DNA from: JABCPE02 sp963530295
Lineage (GTDB): Bacteria > Bacteroidota > Bacteroidia > Flavobacteriales > Weeksellaceae
DNA length: 22,090 bases
NCBI GenBank assembly: GCA_963530295.1
Contig: CAUSCF010000024.1
Span: 1-22,090, forward strand
Direction: 5' to 3'
Shown: positions 16,152 through 22,090 of the stretch, one piece after another
Layout of the letters: each line of letters starts with the position of its first letter
Numbering within the stretch: position 1 is the first letter of the stretch
Made by a program: the position numbers and the translations under genes
Notes under the pieces: model-generated
What the model was told of the DNA's origin: nothing
Seen by the model: only the letters and a program-made list of their open reading frames with translations
Database searches by the model: none

Positions 16152-16895
16152 TTATTTTACCAGCCAGTCGTATCCTTTTTCTTCTAATTCCAAAGCTAGT
16201 TCCTTGCCTCCAGTTTTTATGATTTTCCCATCCGCCAAAACATGTACGAAATCAGGCTGAATATAGTTTAGCAGTCTTTGGTAGTGCGTGATTAGAAGCA
16301 CTGCATTTCCTTGGTTTTTGAAATGGTTCACACCTTCGGAAACGATTCTCAAAGCATCGATGTCAAGCCCAGAGTCTGTTTCATCCAAGATAGCCAGTTT
16401 AGGGTTCAGCATCAGCATTTGGAAGATTTCGTTTCTTTTTTTCTCTCCACCAGAGAAGCCTTCGTTCAGCGAACGAGAAAGGAAATCCTTTTTAATTCCC
16501 AAAAGCTCTGATTTTTCGCGGATAAGCGCCATCATTTCTTTTGCTGGCATTTCTTCTAATCCGTTGGCTTTTCTAGTTTCGTTGATAGCTGCCTTGATGA
16601 AGTTGGTCACCGATACACCAGGTATTTCCATAGGATACTGGAACGACATGAAAATACCTTTCTGAGCTCTTTCCTCTGGCGCATCTTCGCCTATGTCTTC
16701 TCCCTCGAAAAGGATTTCTCCCTCCGTAACTTCATAGTCTTCTCTTCCTGCAATTACGGAAGAAAGTGTTGATTTACCAGCTCCGTTGGGTCCCATAATG
16801 GCATGAACCTCACCAGGTTTTATCTCTAAATTGATTCCTTTCAAAATTTCGGCTCCGTCTTCTATACGGGCGTGTAAGTTATTGATTCTAAGCAT
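16152..16895 (-). CDS. sufC: Fe-S cluster assembly ATPase SufC
   Basis: SufC is the cytosolic ABC-type ATPase that drives rearrangement of the SufB-SufD scaffold. The 247-residue protein has Walker A GPNGAGKST (35-43), Q-loop FQYPMEIPGVS (85-95), ABC signature FSGGEKKRNE (147-156) with the EKKRNE extension distinctive of SufC, Walker B LAILDETDSGLD (168-179) and the switch histidine in ITHYQ (H204). No membrane segments are present. It precedes sufD on the same strand. The 101 bases upstream are very AT-rich, and I find no convincing TAnnTTTG promoter there, so it may be read from the SUKH genes upstream or from a degenerate promoter. No sufB precedes it, which is unusual. Confidence 0.97.
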   Translation of the reverse strand: MLRINNLHARIEDGAEILKGINLEIKPGEVHAIMGPNGAGKSTLSSVIAGREDYEVTEGEILFEGEDIGEDAPEERAQKGIFMSFQYPMEIPGVSVTNFIKAAINETRKANGLEEMPAKEMMALIREKSELLGIKKDFLSRSLNEGFSGGEKKRNEIFQMLMLNPKLAILDETDSGLDIDALRIVSEGVNHFKNQGNAVLLITHYQRLLNYIQPDFVHVLADGKIIKTGGKELALELEEKGYDWLVK

Positions 16896-16996
16896 TGTTA
16901 ATGAAATTTATTTATTATTAAATTATTATTGATATTTTCTTATTTTATCTACTAATATTCTCTTATTATCTTTTTTGTTGGAAAATTACCCAATTT

Positions 16997-18013
16997 TTAC
17001 AGTTTTTCCAAAAATTCTAAGAAACTACTTGATACTTTATGCCATTTCCACTGACCTGCACCATGGGGAGCTTTGTAGATGGGAGCATCATTGCCGTCAC
17101 TTTTGGAAAGGTCGAGTATATAGGGGTCGGCATCTTTATCGGCAATTACGAGCCAATGGGCTTTCCAATCGGGCAAAAGCTCATCATCGGGGCTACTGAA
17201 AGCATAACCACATTGATGCTTTATTAAAGTATTAGCTCCATATAGATTGATGTCTTTGAGGAAAGCATCGTCAGCAGGTGAAAAGCATTCTAAGAAAGTG
17301 AGGTAAACAGCAGGCAGCTCCCAGCGTTCTTTAATCTTCTCAATAACTTGCTTTTCGGGTACTTCTAAAATAGCGCGGTTGTATTGATATGATTTTACAT
17401 GCCAAAAATCTCTCTCTTTTGCTAAAATCTGCTCTATTTTAGCCATCACCTTCTCCAAGTCTGTCTGCGGATTTTGTAGCAAAAATGGAAACTCATTTTG
17501 TGGTTGCTTTCTCGGATAACCTTGCGCCTGCCATTCAAGTATTTTTTCCATAGGCAGGGTTTGCCAATAAGCAGGGTCGGAGGGCAAGTCGTTATTAAAA
17601 GCCTGCCCGCTGTGTTCAGCCAAGGCTATGATAGCACTACCTTTATTTTCTTTACTATCATCACCATTTTGCAAATAATCTACCAAAAAAGGATAGCACT
17701 TGTCGCCTTCTACTTTCAGCAGTCCGCTAAAAGCCCAATAGGGTAAGCCTTGGGTTATCATCTCGTAGAAGAAAGGCGCGAGTTCAGTGTCGCTTTCGGT
17801 CACAAGTTCCGAGATGCGTGCTATCACAAAGTCATAAGCGTAACTCACCTTGCTTTCTTTTACTGCTCGTACTAAGGTTTGTAAGGTTTCTTGATGCATT
17901 TTCTCACCATACTTCTTCACTATTTTTCTTACCAATTCATGGTACTCACTGCCATCGGTAGTGGTGAGGATTTTTTGAGAGAGGTCGCTAAAATCTTTTT
18001 CCTGTTTAGTCAT
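16997..18013 (-). CDS. SUKH (SMI1/KNR4)-type immunity-like protein with N-terminal helical region
   Basis: SUKH proteins commonly act as immunity proteins that bind and neutralise toxins of polymorphic or contact-dependent systems. About 338 residues. The N-terminal half (to about 140) is helical and HEAT-like (LVRKIVKKYGEKMH, then YPFLVDYLQNGDDSKENKGSAIIALAEH). The C-terminal part looks like a SUKH domain: IEKIKERWELPAVYLTFLE (about 228-246), then HWLVIADKDADPYILDLS (about 283-300) and a final SSFLEFLEKL. It has no signal peptide. I chose the ATG at 18013, which overlaps the upstream gene's stop in ATGACTAA (8 bases). A start at 18028 adds five lysine-rich residues. It is the last gene of the accessory cluster before sufC. 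The fold call is by pattern and the partner toxin is unknown. Confidence 0.68.
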   Translation of the reverse strand: MTKQEKDFSDLSQKILTTTDGSEYHELVRKIVKKYGEKMHQETLQTLVRAVKESKVSYAYDFVIARISELVTESDTELAPFFYEMITQGLPYWAFSGLLKVEGDKCYPFLVDYLQNGDDSKENKGSAIIALAEHSGQAFNNDLPSDPAYWQTLPMEKILEWQAQGYPRKQPQNEFPFLLQNPQTDLEKVMAKIEQILAKERDFWHVKSYQYNRAILEVPEKQVIEKIKERWELPAVYLTFLECFSPADDAFLKDINLYGANTLIKHQCGYAFSSPDDELLPDWKAHWLVIADKDADPYILDLSKSDGNDAPIYKAPHGAGQWKWHKVSSSFLEFLEKL

Positions 18014-18998
18014 TATTTTCTTCTTCAAAAGTTACAGTCACATTAGGAAATTTTTTTAACTCTTCGATGCGCTCTTTGAAAGCACCTAAAATATACTCTT
18101 CCCATGGGATATCATATTGGTCATTGTAGTATAATTGCATTTTCTTGCTGTATTCCAATCGGTCAGTAGCGGCTTTGTTTTGTCGCCAATTCAGTGCTTT
18201 GAGGGCATCATATACTTTATCGTTTTTGGAGGGATAGGGCTTACCCGCAACATAGAGCGTTCCATCGATGTATCGTGGAGGAGTGCTGTCTGCTTCATTT
18301 TCAACCATGTACACAAAGGTCTTTTCGCCATCTATGGAAATGTGCAGCTGAACTAATTGCTCAAATTCCTCATCAGACAATAAGCCTTGGTAGCTTTGAG
18401 TAGAATTTGGAAAAACACGCGTGAAATCAGTGAGTTTTCGGCTGTAAACCTCTTCTAATATTTCGTGCTGTTCTTTTTTGGTAACATAGGGTAGGTGAGA
18501 GCGGAGAAGATTTGTGATATTTTCCTGAAAATCACCTTCACTGCGCACCAAAGAACCCTCGTATATATCATTCACGGAGCTGAGCATTTCATAGAAAAAG
18601 AAGTCTTCTAAGGTGTCAGCCAGTATTTCTGCCTCGTCAGAATCATGGTGCAGTAGAGTAATGGGCGGCTCTGGTTTAGGATTGTTTTTGTCATAGAAGA
18701 AACAATAATAATCTCCTCCACCTGTCTGTCCAAACGGAATAAAAAGATAATCAGGATTGATACTGAACCAGCTGTCCTCACCATTGAGCTCTTCAATAGT
18801 TTCGGCAATGTTAGCAGGTGGTATCAGCTCGAACTCACCACTGTACAAAAATAGCGGTGGGCGGTTTTTTAGGCGTGGATATACTTCTTTACTCCAAAGG
18901 GAAGAATATTCTCCTGTGTTGAGCATTTGGTCGGCATAGAGCTGGTGGTAAAGCTTTGGGTAAGCGAAGTTATATTGTTGTTCTAAGTCTTTAAACAT
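18006..18998 (-). CDS. SUKH (SMI1/KNR4)-type immunity-like protein with C-terminal extension
   Basis: This is a cytoplasmic protein of 330 residues whose first 140 residues look like a SUKH domain. It opens FKDLEQQYNFAYPKLYHQL, then PPLFLYSGEFELIPPANIAE (about 47-66), and then PDYLFIPFGQTGGGDYYCFF (about 82-101), the ligand-loop pattern typical of this superfamily. Residues 155-330 form a second part with no family I recognise; it includes DGTLYVAGKPYPSKNDKVYD and a charged C-terminus. The layout is SUKH first, opposite to the downstream gene, which has SUKH last. The two genes overlap by 8 bases and should be co-translated. The likely role is immunity against a toxin not present in the window; binding or metabolic roles seen for some SUKH proteins are alternatives. 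Confidence 0.68.
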   Translation of the reverse strand: MFKDLEQQYNFAYPKLYHQLYADQMLNTGEYSSLWSKEVYPRLKNRPPLFLYSGEFELIPPANIAETIEELNGEDSWFSINPDYLFIPFGQTGGGDYYCFFYDKNNPKPEPPITLLHHDSDEAEILADTLEDFFFYEMLSSVNDIYEGSLVRSEGDFQENITNLLRSHLPYVTKKEQHEILEEVYSRKLTDFTRVFPNSTQSYQGLLSDEEFEQLVQLHISIDGEKTFVYMVENEADSTPPRYIDGTLYVAGKPYPSKNDKVYDALKALNWRQNKAATDRLEYSKKMQLYYNDQYDIPWEEYILGAFKERIEELKKFPNVTVTFEEENND

Positions 18999-19017
18999 AT
19001 TGGTTTTTAGTGATTTT

Positions 19018-19542
19018 TTATTTCCATATCTTCTTCATTACTCCTTCCACAGTAGGTTGGAGATACTTACCATTTTTATACTCTGTGGTATTGAACACAG
19101 TAGGGTCGAAATGTGGACAATTGATTTCTAAAAACTTATAAAAGTACTGATGTGCATAGAACATATCCATCATAAACTCCTCCTGAAAGTCGTTTTCACA
19201 CTCAAATTCACAGTCTATGATGATGCGCACAAAAGCAGCGATGTCTTCACGAGTGAGGTTGTTGTGCTTTACAGGGTCGGGCATTGCCAAATCAAAGGCA
19301 AAAGCCTCAATACCATTGCCTTCCCACCATTCCCATAGCCAAGTATCGGAAAGGTCTTTGCCCGTGAGCTCACTAAGATATTGCTCCATCGCCTTGTATT
19401 CTTTGTCAAATACTTCTTCGGGAGTGTCTTCACTTTGGGCATCATGAAAGGCTTCGTAGTCTTCCAAGCGTTTTAGTACAAGTGGGTACAGCTTTTCTGC
19501 TGTTGCAAAATCGGGGCGTAGTTCTTTTCTTAGAGTGTTCAT
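19018..19542 (-). CDS. Small acidic protein of unknown function in the immunity-like cluster
   Basis: I do not recognise this 174-residue family. It is acidic, has no signal peptide or membrane helix, and is rich in aromatic residues (DTWLWEWWEGNGIEAFAF at about 66-83). It has a helical, Glu/Asp-rich centre (DCEFECENDFQEEFMMDMFYAHQYFYKFLE) and a lysine-rich tail (EYKNGKYLQPTVE). Composition, size and neighbours fit an immunity protein that binds a toxin, but that is inference. Its first codons and 5' flank (MNTLRKEL; 19523-19549) match 24 of 27 bases of the start region of the 78-residue gene at 20089-20325, so the two share a 5' module although the rest is unrelated. It lies 19 bases upstream of the first SUKH gene. 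Confidence 0.72.
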   Translation of the reverse strand: MNTLRKELRPDFATAEKLYPLVLKRLEDYEAFHDAQSEDTPEEVFDKEYKAMEQYLSELTGKDLSDTWLWEWWEGNGIEAFAFDLAMPDPVKHNNLTREDIAAFVRIIIDCEFECENDFQEEFMMDMFYAHQYFYKFLEINCPHFDPTVFNTTEYKNGKYLQPTVEGVMKKIWK

Positions 19543-19578
19543 TTGATTTTAAATTTAATTAAAGTAAAAAAATAATTG

Positions 19579-19588
19579 GCTAATTAGC
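19579..19588. repeat. Intergenic palindrome GCTAATTAGC, copy 1
   Basis: This perfect 10-base palindrome lies in the spacer just past the stop of the 161-residue gene. The same 10 bases recur at 20088-20097 at the other end of that gene, so the gene is bracketed by identical palindromes. Confidence 0.5.
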
Positions 19589-19591
19589 AAA

Positions 19592-20077
19592 TTATTGATA
19601 TCCCATTATTTTCAGACTTTCGTCAGTTTTTATAATTTGGAATTTTCCTAAACTATTGAGCAGTTCTTCAATAGCATTGAGGTCTTGGGTTTCGTAGTTT
19701 GGAGGTAACAACTCGCCAATATACGCTCCTTGCCAGCGTGCTTTGAACTCTATATATTCTATTTCACGATAATAGGTAGGGTGTTCGGCAGTGGTAATAG
19801 CCTCTGAGATATAATCTTCATGAATATACAAAGTGCTATCATCTGCTATTTTATGCCAAGCAATTTCGTTTACACAAAACCCAAAGAAATCATAAATTTC
19901 ACATTGTTTGATAAGGTCTTTGTGAGCAACTATGGTAGTAAAGAACTTGCGCCATTTGGCATTGCTCATATATGAAACATCAAAGGTGCTTATTTTCTGC
20001 TCCAACCGCTTTATATAGCGATTGTAGTCCTCTTCCGTATCAAATAAATCTTTGTATGTTGTTTCTATGGTTTTCAT
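19592..20077 (-). CDS. Small protein of unknown function, possibly DUF6678-like
   Basis: A 161-residue soluble protein. The first 35 residues are helical and charged (EEDYNRYIKRLEQKI). The segment VSYMSNAKWRKFFTTI (about 34-49) followed by a beta-rich stretch and HPTYYREIEYIEF (about 99-111) recalls DUF6678, a family of small proteins of unknown function. I hold that match loosely. WQGAYIGELLPPNYETQD follows, then a short C-terminal helix and strand. There is no signal peptide. It starts 11 bases after the 78-residue gene and is bracketed by two copies of the palindrome GCTAATTAGC. Its position among SUKH genes suggests an immunity or anti-toxin role; this is context only. Confidence 0.68.
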   Translation of the reverse strand: MKTIETTYKDLFDTEEDYNRYIKRLEQKISTFDVSYMSNAKWRKFFTTIVAHKDLIKQCEIYDFFGFCVNEIAWHKIADDSTLYIHEDYISEAITTAEHPTYYREIEYIEFKARWQGAYIGELLPPNYETQDLNAIEELLNSLGKFQIIKTDESLKIMGYQ

Positions 20078-20084
20078 TGCATAT

Positions 20085-20100
20085 TATGCTAATTAGCATA
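20085..20100. repeat. 16-base perfect palindrome TATGCTAATTAGCATA (contains copy 2 of GCTAATTAGC)
   Basis: The sequence equals its own reverse complement over 16 bases and includes the stop codon of the 78-residue gene. Its core repeats at 19579-19588. The corresponding place in the other gene copy (21503-21518) has lost the symmetry. Its role, whether regulator site, recombination scar or chance in AT-rich DNA, is unknown. Confidence 0.55.
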
Positions 20101-20310
20101 TTTCTTCTCTATTCTTTTAACGATGGTTTTTCCTGTATTTTTATAGTAGTCTTCCGTAAAAATCAAACTTTTAAGATATTCTATATCGCTCTTGTCACCA
20201 AATGCCTGAAAGCACACAGTAGCACTACACATTATCGTTTCGTTCTTTTTTGTTTGTGCAAAGCTGATGATTTGCTTTAAAATAGGCACAAAAACCTCGT
20301 GAAGGTCTTT
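20089..20310 (-). repeat. 222-bp direct repeat, copy A
   Basis: It aligns without gaps to 21507-21728 with 12 mismatches (about 94.6% identity), all transitions. Copy A has A or T at 10 of the 12 positions. Both copies are on the same strand, 1.2 kb apart, flanking the hydrolase gene. Confidence 0.95.
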
Positions 20311-20325
20311 TCTTAGTGTATTCAT
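20089..20325 (-). CDS. 78-residue chimeric partial duplicate of the right-edge gene
   Basis: Residues 6-78 repeat the C-terminus of the gene at 21507-22090, with five amino-acid changes. The first codons (MNTLRKDL) instead resemble the start of the gene at 19018-19542. It is thus a truncated copy that has gained a start codon by recombination. The frame is intact, with no stop or frameshift. Of 12 base differences from the other copy, seven are silent. The product is a small helical protein (VPILKQIISFAQTKKNETI, then DIEYLKSLIF). It may be a working C-terminal domain, such as an orphan immunity domain, or a decaying remnant. It sits 8 bases after the hydrolase gene and 11 bases before the 161-residue gene. 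Confidence 0.65.
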   Translation of the reverse strand: MNTLRKDLHEVFVPILKQIISFAQTKKNETIMCSATVCFQAFGDKSDIEYLKSLIFTEDYYKNTGKTIVKRIEKKYAN

Positions 20326-20333
20326 TTGATATG

Positions 20334-21251
20334 TTAGTTTTTGATAAACTGAGCAATAGCTTCTATAAGTTTAGGCGAAATAGGTATATCTGGATTTAGG
20401 TAAGATTGCTGATTTTCTTCTATTGTTTTTACCTCTTTTAATATATGGTTCATTCCTTCCACTAAGAGGAGTTGCGCCTTAGGTTGTGCTTCTTTGAGAA
20501 GTTGAGCTTCTTTTCTTTCTACCTGTAAATCATTAGTTCCTTGTATAATAAAAACCGGAATTTTTATCTTTGTTATCTCTTTAGTGGGATCATATTTAAA
20601 CCAAGAGATAAGGTAAGGTTGTACACTCTTCCTAAATACAGGAGCCAAATAAGGAGAAATATTATCTACTTGTTCTCCTTTTTTTAACAGATTGAGGACT
20701 TTTTGCGCTTCCTCTTTGAGTTGAGGAGCATTCTTCTTTATTTGTTCTTCAATGAGTGTAGCACTATTACTTCCCGCCCCTGAAAGAGAAATTAATTTAG
20801 AGACAGGGGTTTTCTGAGCAACAAGAATTCCTATTAGAGCACCCTCAGAGTGTCCTATAATTATGATATTTTTATACTTTTTTTTGAAATAGTTTACTAC
20901 TAAGAGAGCATCATTTACTCCATCTTCAAAGGTGAGCTTATCCTCTTGTACAGTACCTTTATTCATTTGGGCAATGATACGCTTGTCATAACGAAAAACA
21001 GATATTTCTTTTTCTGCTAACCCTTCAGCGAGATATTTTAAAGAATTATTCTTTAGATGCGCTTGATTTCCATCGCGGTTGGTGGGACCTGACCCTGCAA
21101 TAAGTATAGCTAACGGAGTGTTGTTCTGCTTCTTAGGAGACAAGAGTGTTCCTTGTATTTCCTGATCAATACTCACTTGTGTAGTGACATAGTTTTTTTC
21201 TTGGGCAAAGGCTCCAAAGCAAATCAAAGATAATAGGATTGATAATTTCAT
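20334..21251 (-). CDS. Exported alpha/beta hydrolase
   Basis: Serine hydrolase of the alpha/beta fold; the substrate cannot be deduced, though esterase or peptidase-like activity on small substrates is typical. The 305-residue precursor has a clear signal peptide (MKLSILLSLICFGAFA, cleavage likely before QEKN), so it should act in the periplasm. The oxyanion region is IAGSGPTNRDGN (51-62). The nucleophile elbow is GHSEG (133-137, Ser135). Likely acid Asp241 lies in QGTNDLQV, and catalytic His269 in EGMNHI. A helical cap lies at about 165-215. It stands between the two copies of the 222-bp repeat and is followed after 8 bases by the 78-residue gene. It is the only exported product among otherwise cytoplasmic immunity-like proteins, so it may be an unrelated passenger. 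No transfer signature such as an integrase is seen. Confidence 0.88.
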   Translation of the reverse strand: MKLSILLSLICFGAFAQEKNYVTTQVSIDQEIQGTLLSPKKQNNTPLAILIAGSGPTNRDGNQAHLKNNSLKYLAEGLAEKEISVFRYDKRIIAQMNKGTVQEDKLTFEDGVNDALLVVNYFKKKYKNIIIIGHSEGALIGILVAQKTPVSKLISLSGAGSNSATLIEEQIKKNAPQLKEEAQKVLNLLKKGEQVDNISPYLAPVFRKSVQPYLISWFKYDPTKEITKIKIPVFIIQGTNDLQVERKEAQLLKEAQPKAQLLLVEGMNHILKEVKTIEENQQSYLNPDIPISPKLIEAIAQFIKN

Positions 21252-21506
21252 TATAAAAATAGTTAGAGTTATAAAATATGTCGTAAAGCTACAAATAACA
21301 CGGTAAATATAGAACTCTTGTTTATTGGTTTAGTTAAATTATAATATTTTTTATACAAGAAACAGAAAAACTGTTGTTTGTTCAGTTATCTTTGGTTTAT
21401 CCTTTACTAAAAGTTCGCTCAGCATATACTTAACTATGCTTGAGAGTTGACTTTAATAGAGGAGTGGATAAAAAATTCTATTGGTAGGAATCATAGGAAC
21501 AATTTA
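21252..21506. other. 255-base AT-rich intergenic region between the edge gene and the hydrolase gene
   Basis: Contains no open frame I trust and no strong terminator. It should hold the hydrolase promoter: TAGCTTTA and TATATTTA on the minus strand (near 21290 and 21310) each match TAnnTTTG at seven of eight bases, without a TTG partner. A short imperfect hairpin (CTCAGCATA / TATGCTTGAG, 21418-21444) has no T-run. Confidence 0.4.
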
Positions 21507-21728
21507 CTAGTTAACATATTTCTTCTCTATTCTTTTAGCGATGGTTTTTCCTGTATTTTTATAGTAGTCCTCCGTAAAAGTCAGACTTTTAAGATATTCT
21601 ATATCGCTCTTGTCACCAAACGCCTGAAAGCACACAGCAGCACTGCACATTATCGTTTCGTTCTTTTTTGTTTGTGCAAAGCTGATGATTTGCTTTAAGA
21701 TAGGTACAAAAGCCTCGTGAAGGTCTTT
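21507..21728 (-). repeat. 222-bp direct repeat, copy B
   Basis: Partner of 20089-20310. Homology begins at the stop codon and ends abruptly after AAGACC on the coding strand, where copy A switches to a different 5' sequence. This copy sits inside a longer gene and is the likelier parent. Confidence 0.95.
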
Positions 21729-22090
21729 GCTCATTTTCTCACCTTTGAGCTGGTGTGATATTTCACAAAGTGGATAAACATATTTTTGTACAAAAAACTC
21801 CTGTTCATCAGTAATTCCAGCAGAAAAAGTTTCAGCTATATTTAGAAAGGCGGGCAGCGCTTCATCGATGGGAAGTTCTTCTAATACACCAAAGACAATA
21901 AGAAAGAACTCTTTTGGTTTATCAATAGCCTTTACAAGTCCTTGTGTTCCTTCTTCCAAATAGATACAAATCGCCTCTACCCATGCAGCAAAGGGTATGA
22001 TTAGCTCGTCATTCATCGGTTGCCAATCGTACAGAACCACCATTTCTTGCAAAGGAGCAATGTATTCCTTGCTCGGAGTTTTGAGGATTT
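21507..22090 (-). CDS. Immunity-cluster protein of unknown function, N-terminus cut by right window edge
   Basis: The frame is open to the window end, reading ILKTPSKEYIAPLQEMVVLYDW at its left part, so the gene almost certainly begins outside. A TTG at 22052 or ATG at 22043 could start it, but nothing favours them. About 194 residues are visible, all soluble and mostly helical: WVEAICIYLEEGTQGLVKAI, EFFLIVFGVLEELPIDEALP, then a C-terminal domain shared with the 78-residue gene. Alternating hydrophobic helices suggest HEAT-like repeats. I do not recognise the family. The duplicated C-terminal 74 residues may be a separate domain, since it occurs alone in the neighbouring gene. Confidence 0.72.
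   Translation of the reverse strand, partial: ILKTPSKEYIAPLQEMVVLYDWQPMNDELIIPFAAWVEAICIYLEEGTQGLVKAIDKPKEFFLIVFGVLEELPIDEALPAFLNIAETFSAGITDEQEFFVQKYVYPLCEISHQLKGEKMSKDLHEAFVPILKQIISFAQTKKNETIMCSAAVCFQAFGDKSDIEYLKSLTFTEDYYKNTGKTIAKRIEKKYVN

Noticed and set aside
16896..16996. A promoter for sufC
   Set aside because: The region is extremely AT-rich and nothing matches TAnnTTTG well at a proper distance; TAATTTTC near 16985 is too weak and far.
21418..21444. Imperfect hairpin in the gap before the hydrolase gene
   Set aside because: Nine paired bases with a bulge and no T-run. It could be chance; not called as a terminator or operator.
21447..21698. Plus-strand frames over both repeat copies (also at 19972-20280) with nearly the same protein
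   Set aside because: They mirror each other only because they lie antisense to the duplicated gene segment; no independent coding signal.
1..22090. CRISPR arrays, tRNA or rRNA genes, insertion sequences, integrases
   Set aside because: No regularly spaced repeats, cloverleaf-like segments, transposase or integrase motifs were found on either strand.

Overview
The window comes from a low-GC Bacteroidota chromosome, most likely class Flavobacteriia and possibly Weeksellaceae (Chryseobacterium/Riemerella-like). The grounds are a type IX secretion 'plug' (DUF5103) gene, a long two-domain PurF-type protein, a SufC/SufD pair, SUKH (SMI1/KNR4) genes, leaders without Shine-Dalgarno sequences, and -7 boxes of the Bacteroidota form TAnnTTTG. 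The species cannot be named from the sequence alone.

Region 1 (1-6650, minus strand) is housekeeping: mutS, a 633-residue amidophosphoribosyltransferase-like gene, and recG. recG runs off the left edge only a few codons before its expected end and has a non-ATG start right after the purF-like stop. Region 2 (6760-9851, plus strand) is a tight run of bestrophin-family channel, TrmH/SpoU RNA methyltransferase and a membrane phosphoglycerol-transferase (OpgB/LtaS-like) gene. The last two start with TTG. Region 3 (9858-12631, minus) is a two-gene unit: a DUF3843-like protein of unknown function translationally coupled (TAATG) to the DUF5103 T9SS plug protein. Region 4 (12738-14626) has dinB (plus) convergent with a VIT-family Fe/Mn transporter (minus). 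Region 5 (14763-16895, minus) is sufC-sufD, closed by a clear intrinsic terminator. No sufB or sufS is visible.

Region 6 (16997-22090, minus) is an accessory cluster directly upstream of sufC. From right to left in the direction of transcription it holds a gene cut by the right edge, an exported alpha/beta hydrolase, a 78-residue partial duplicate of the edge gene, two small proteins of unknown function, and two overlapping SUKH-type proteins with opposite domain layouts. It looks like a polyimmunity locus of the type linked to polymorphic toxins or contact-dependent effectors, but no toxin is visible. Its most telling structure is a 222-bp duplication whose 12 differences are all transitions. 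One copy has been fused to a start-codon module shared with a neighbouring gene, suggesting that small immunity-like genes are shuffled by recombination.

There are no tRNA, rRNA, CRISPR or transposase genes that I can support, and no gap over 300 bases without a gene. The largest gap is 21252-21506 (255 bases).
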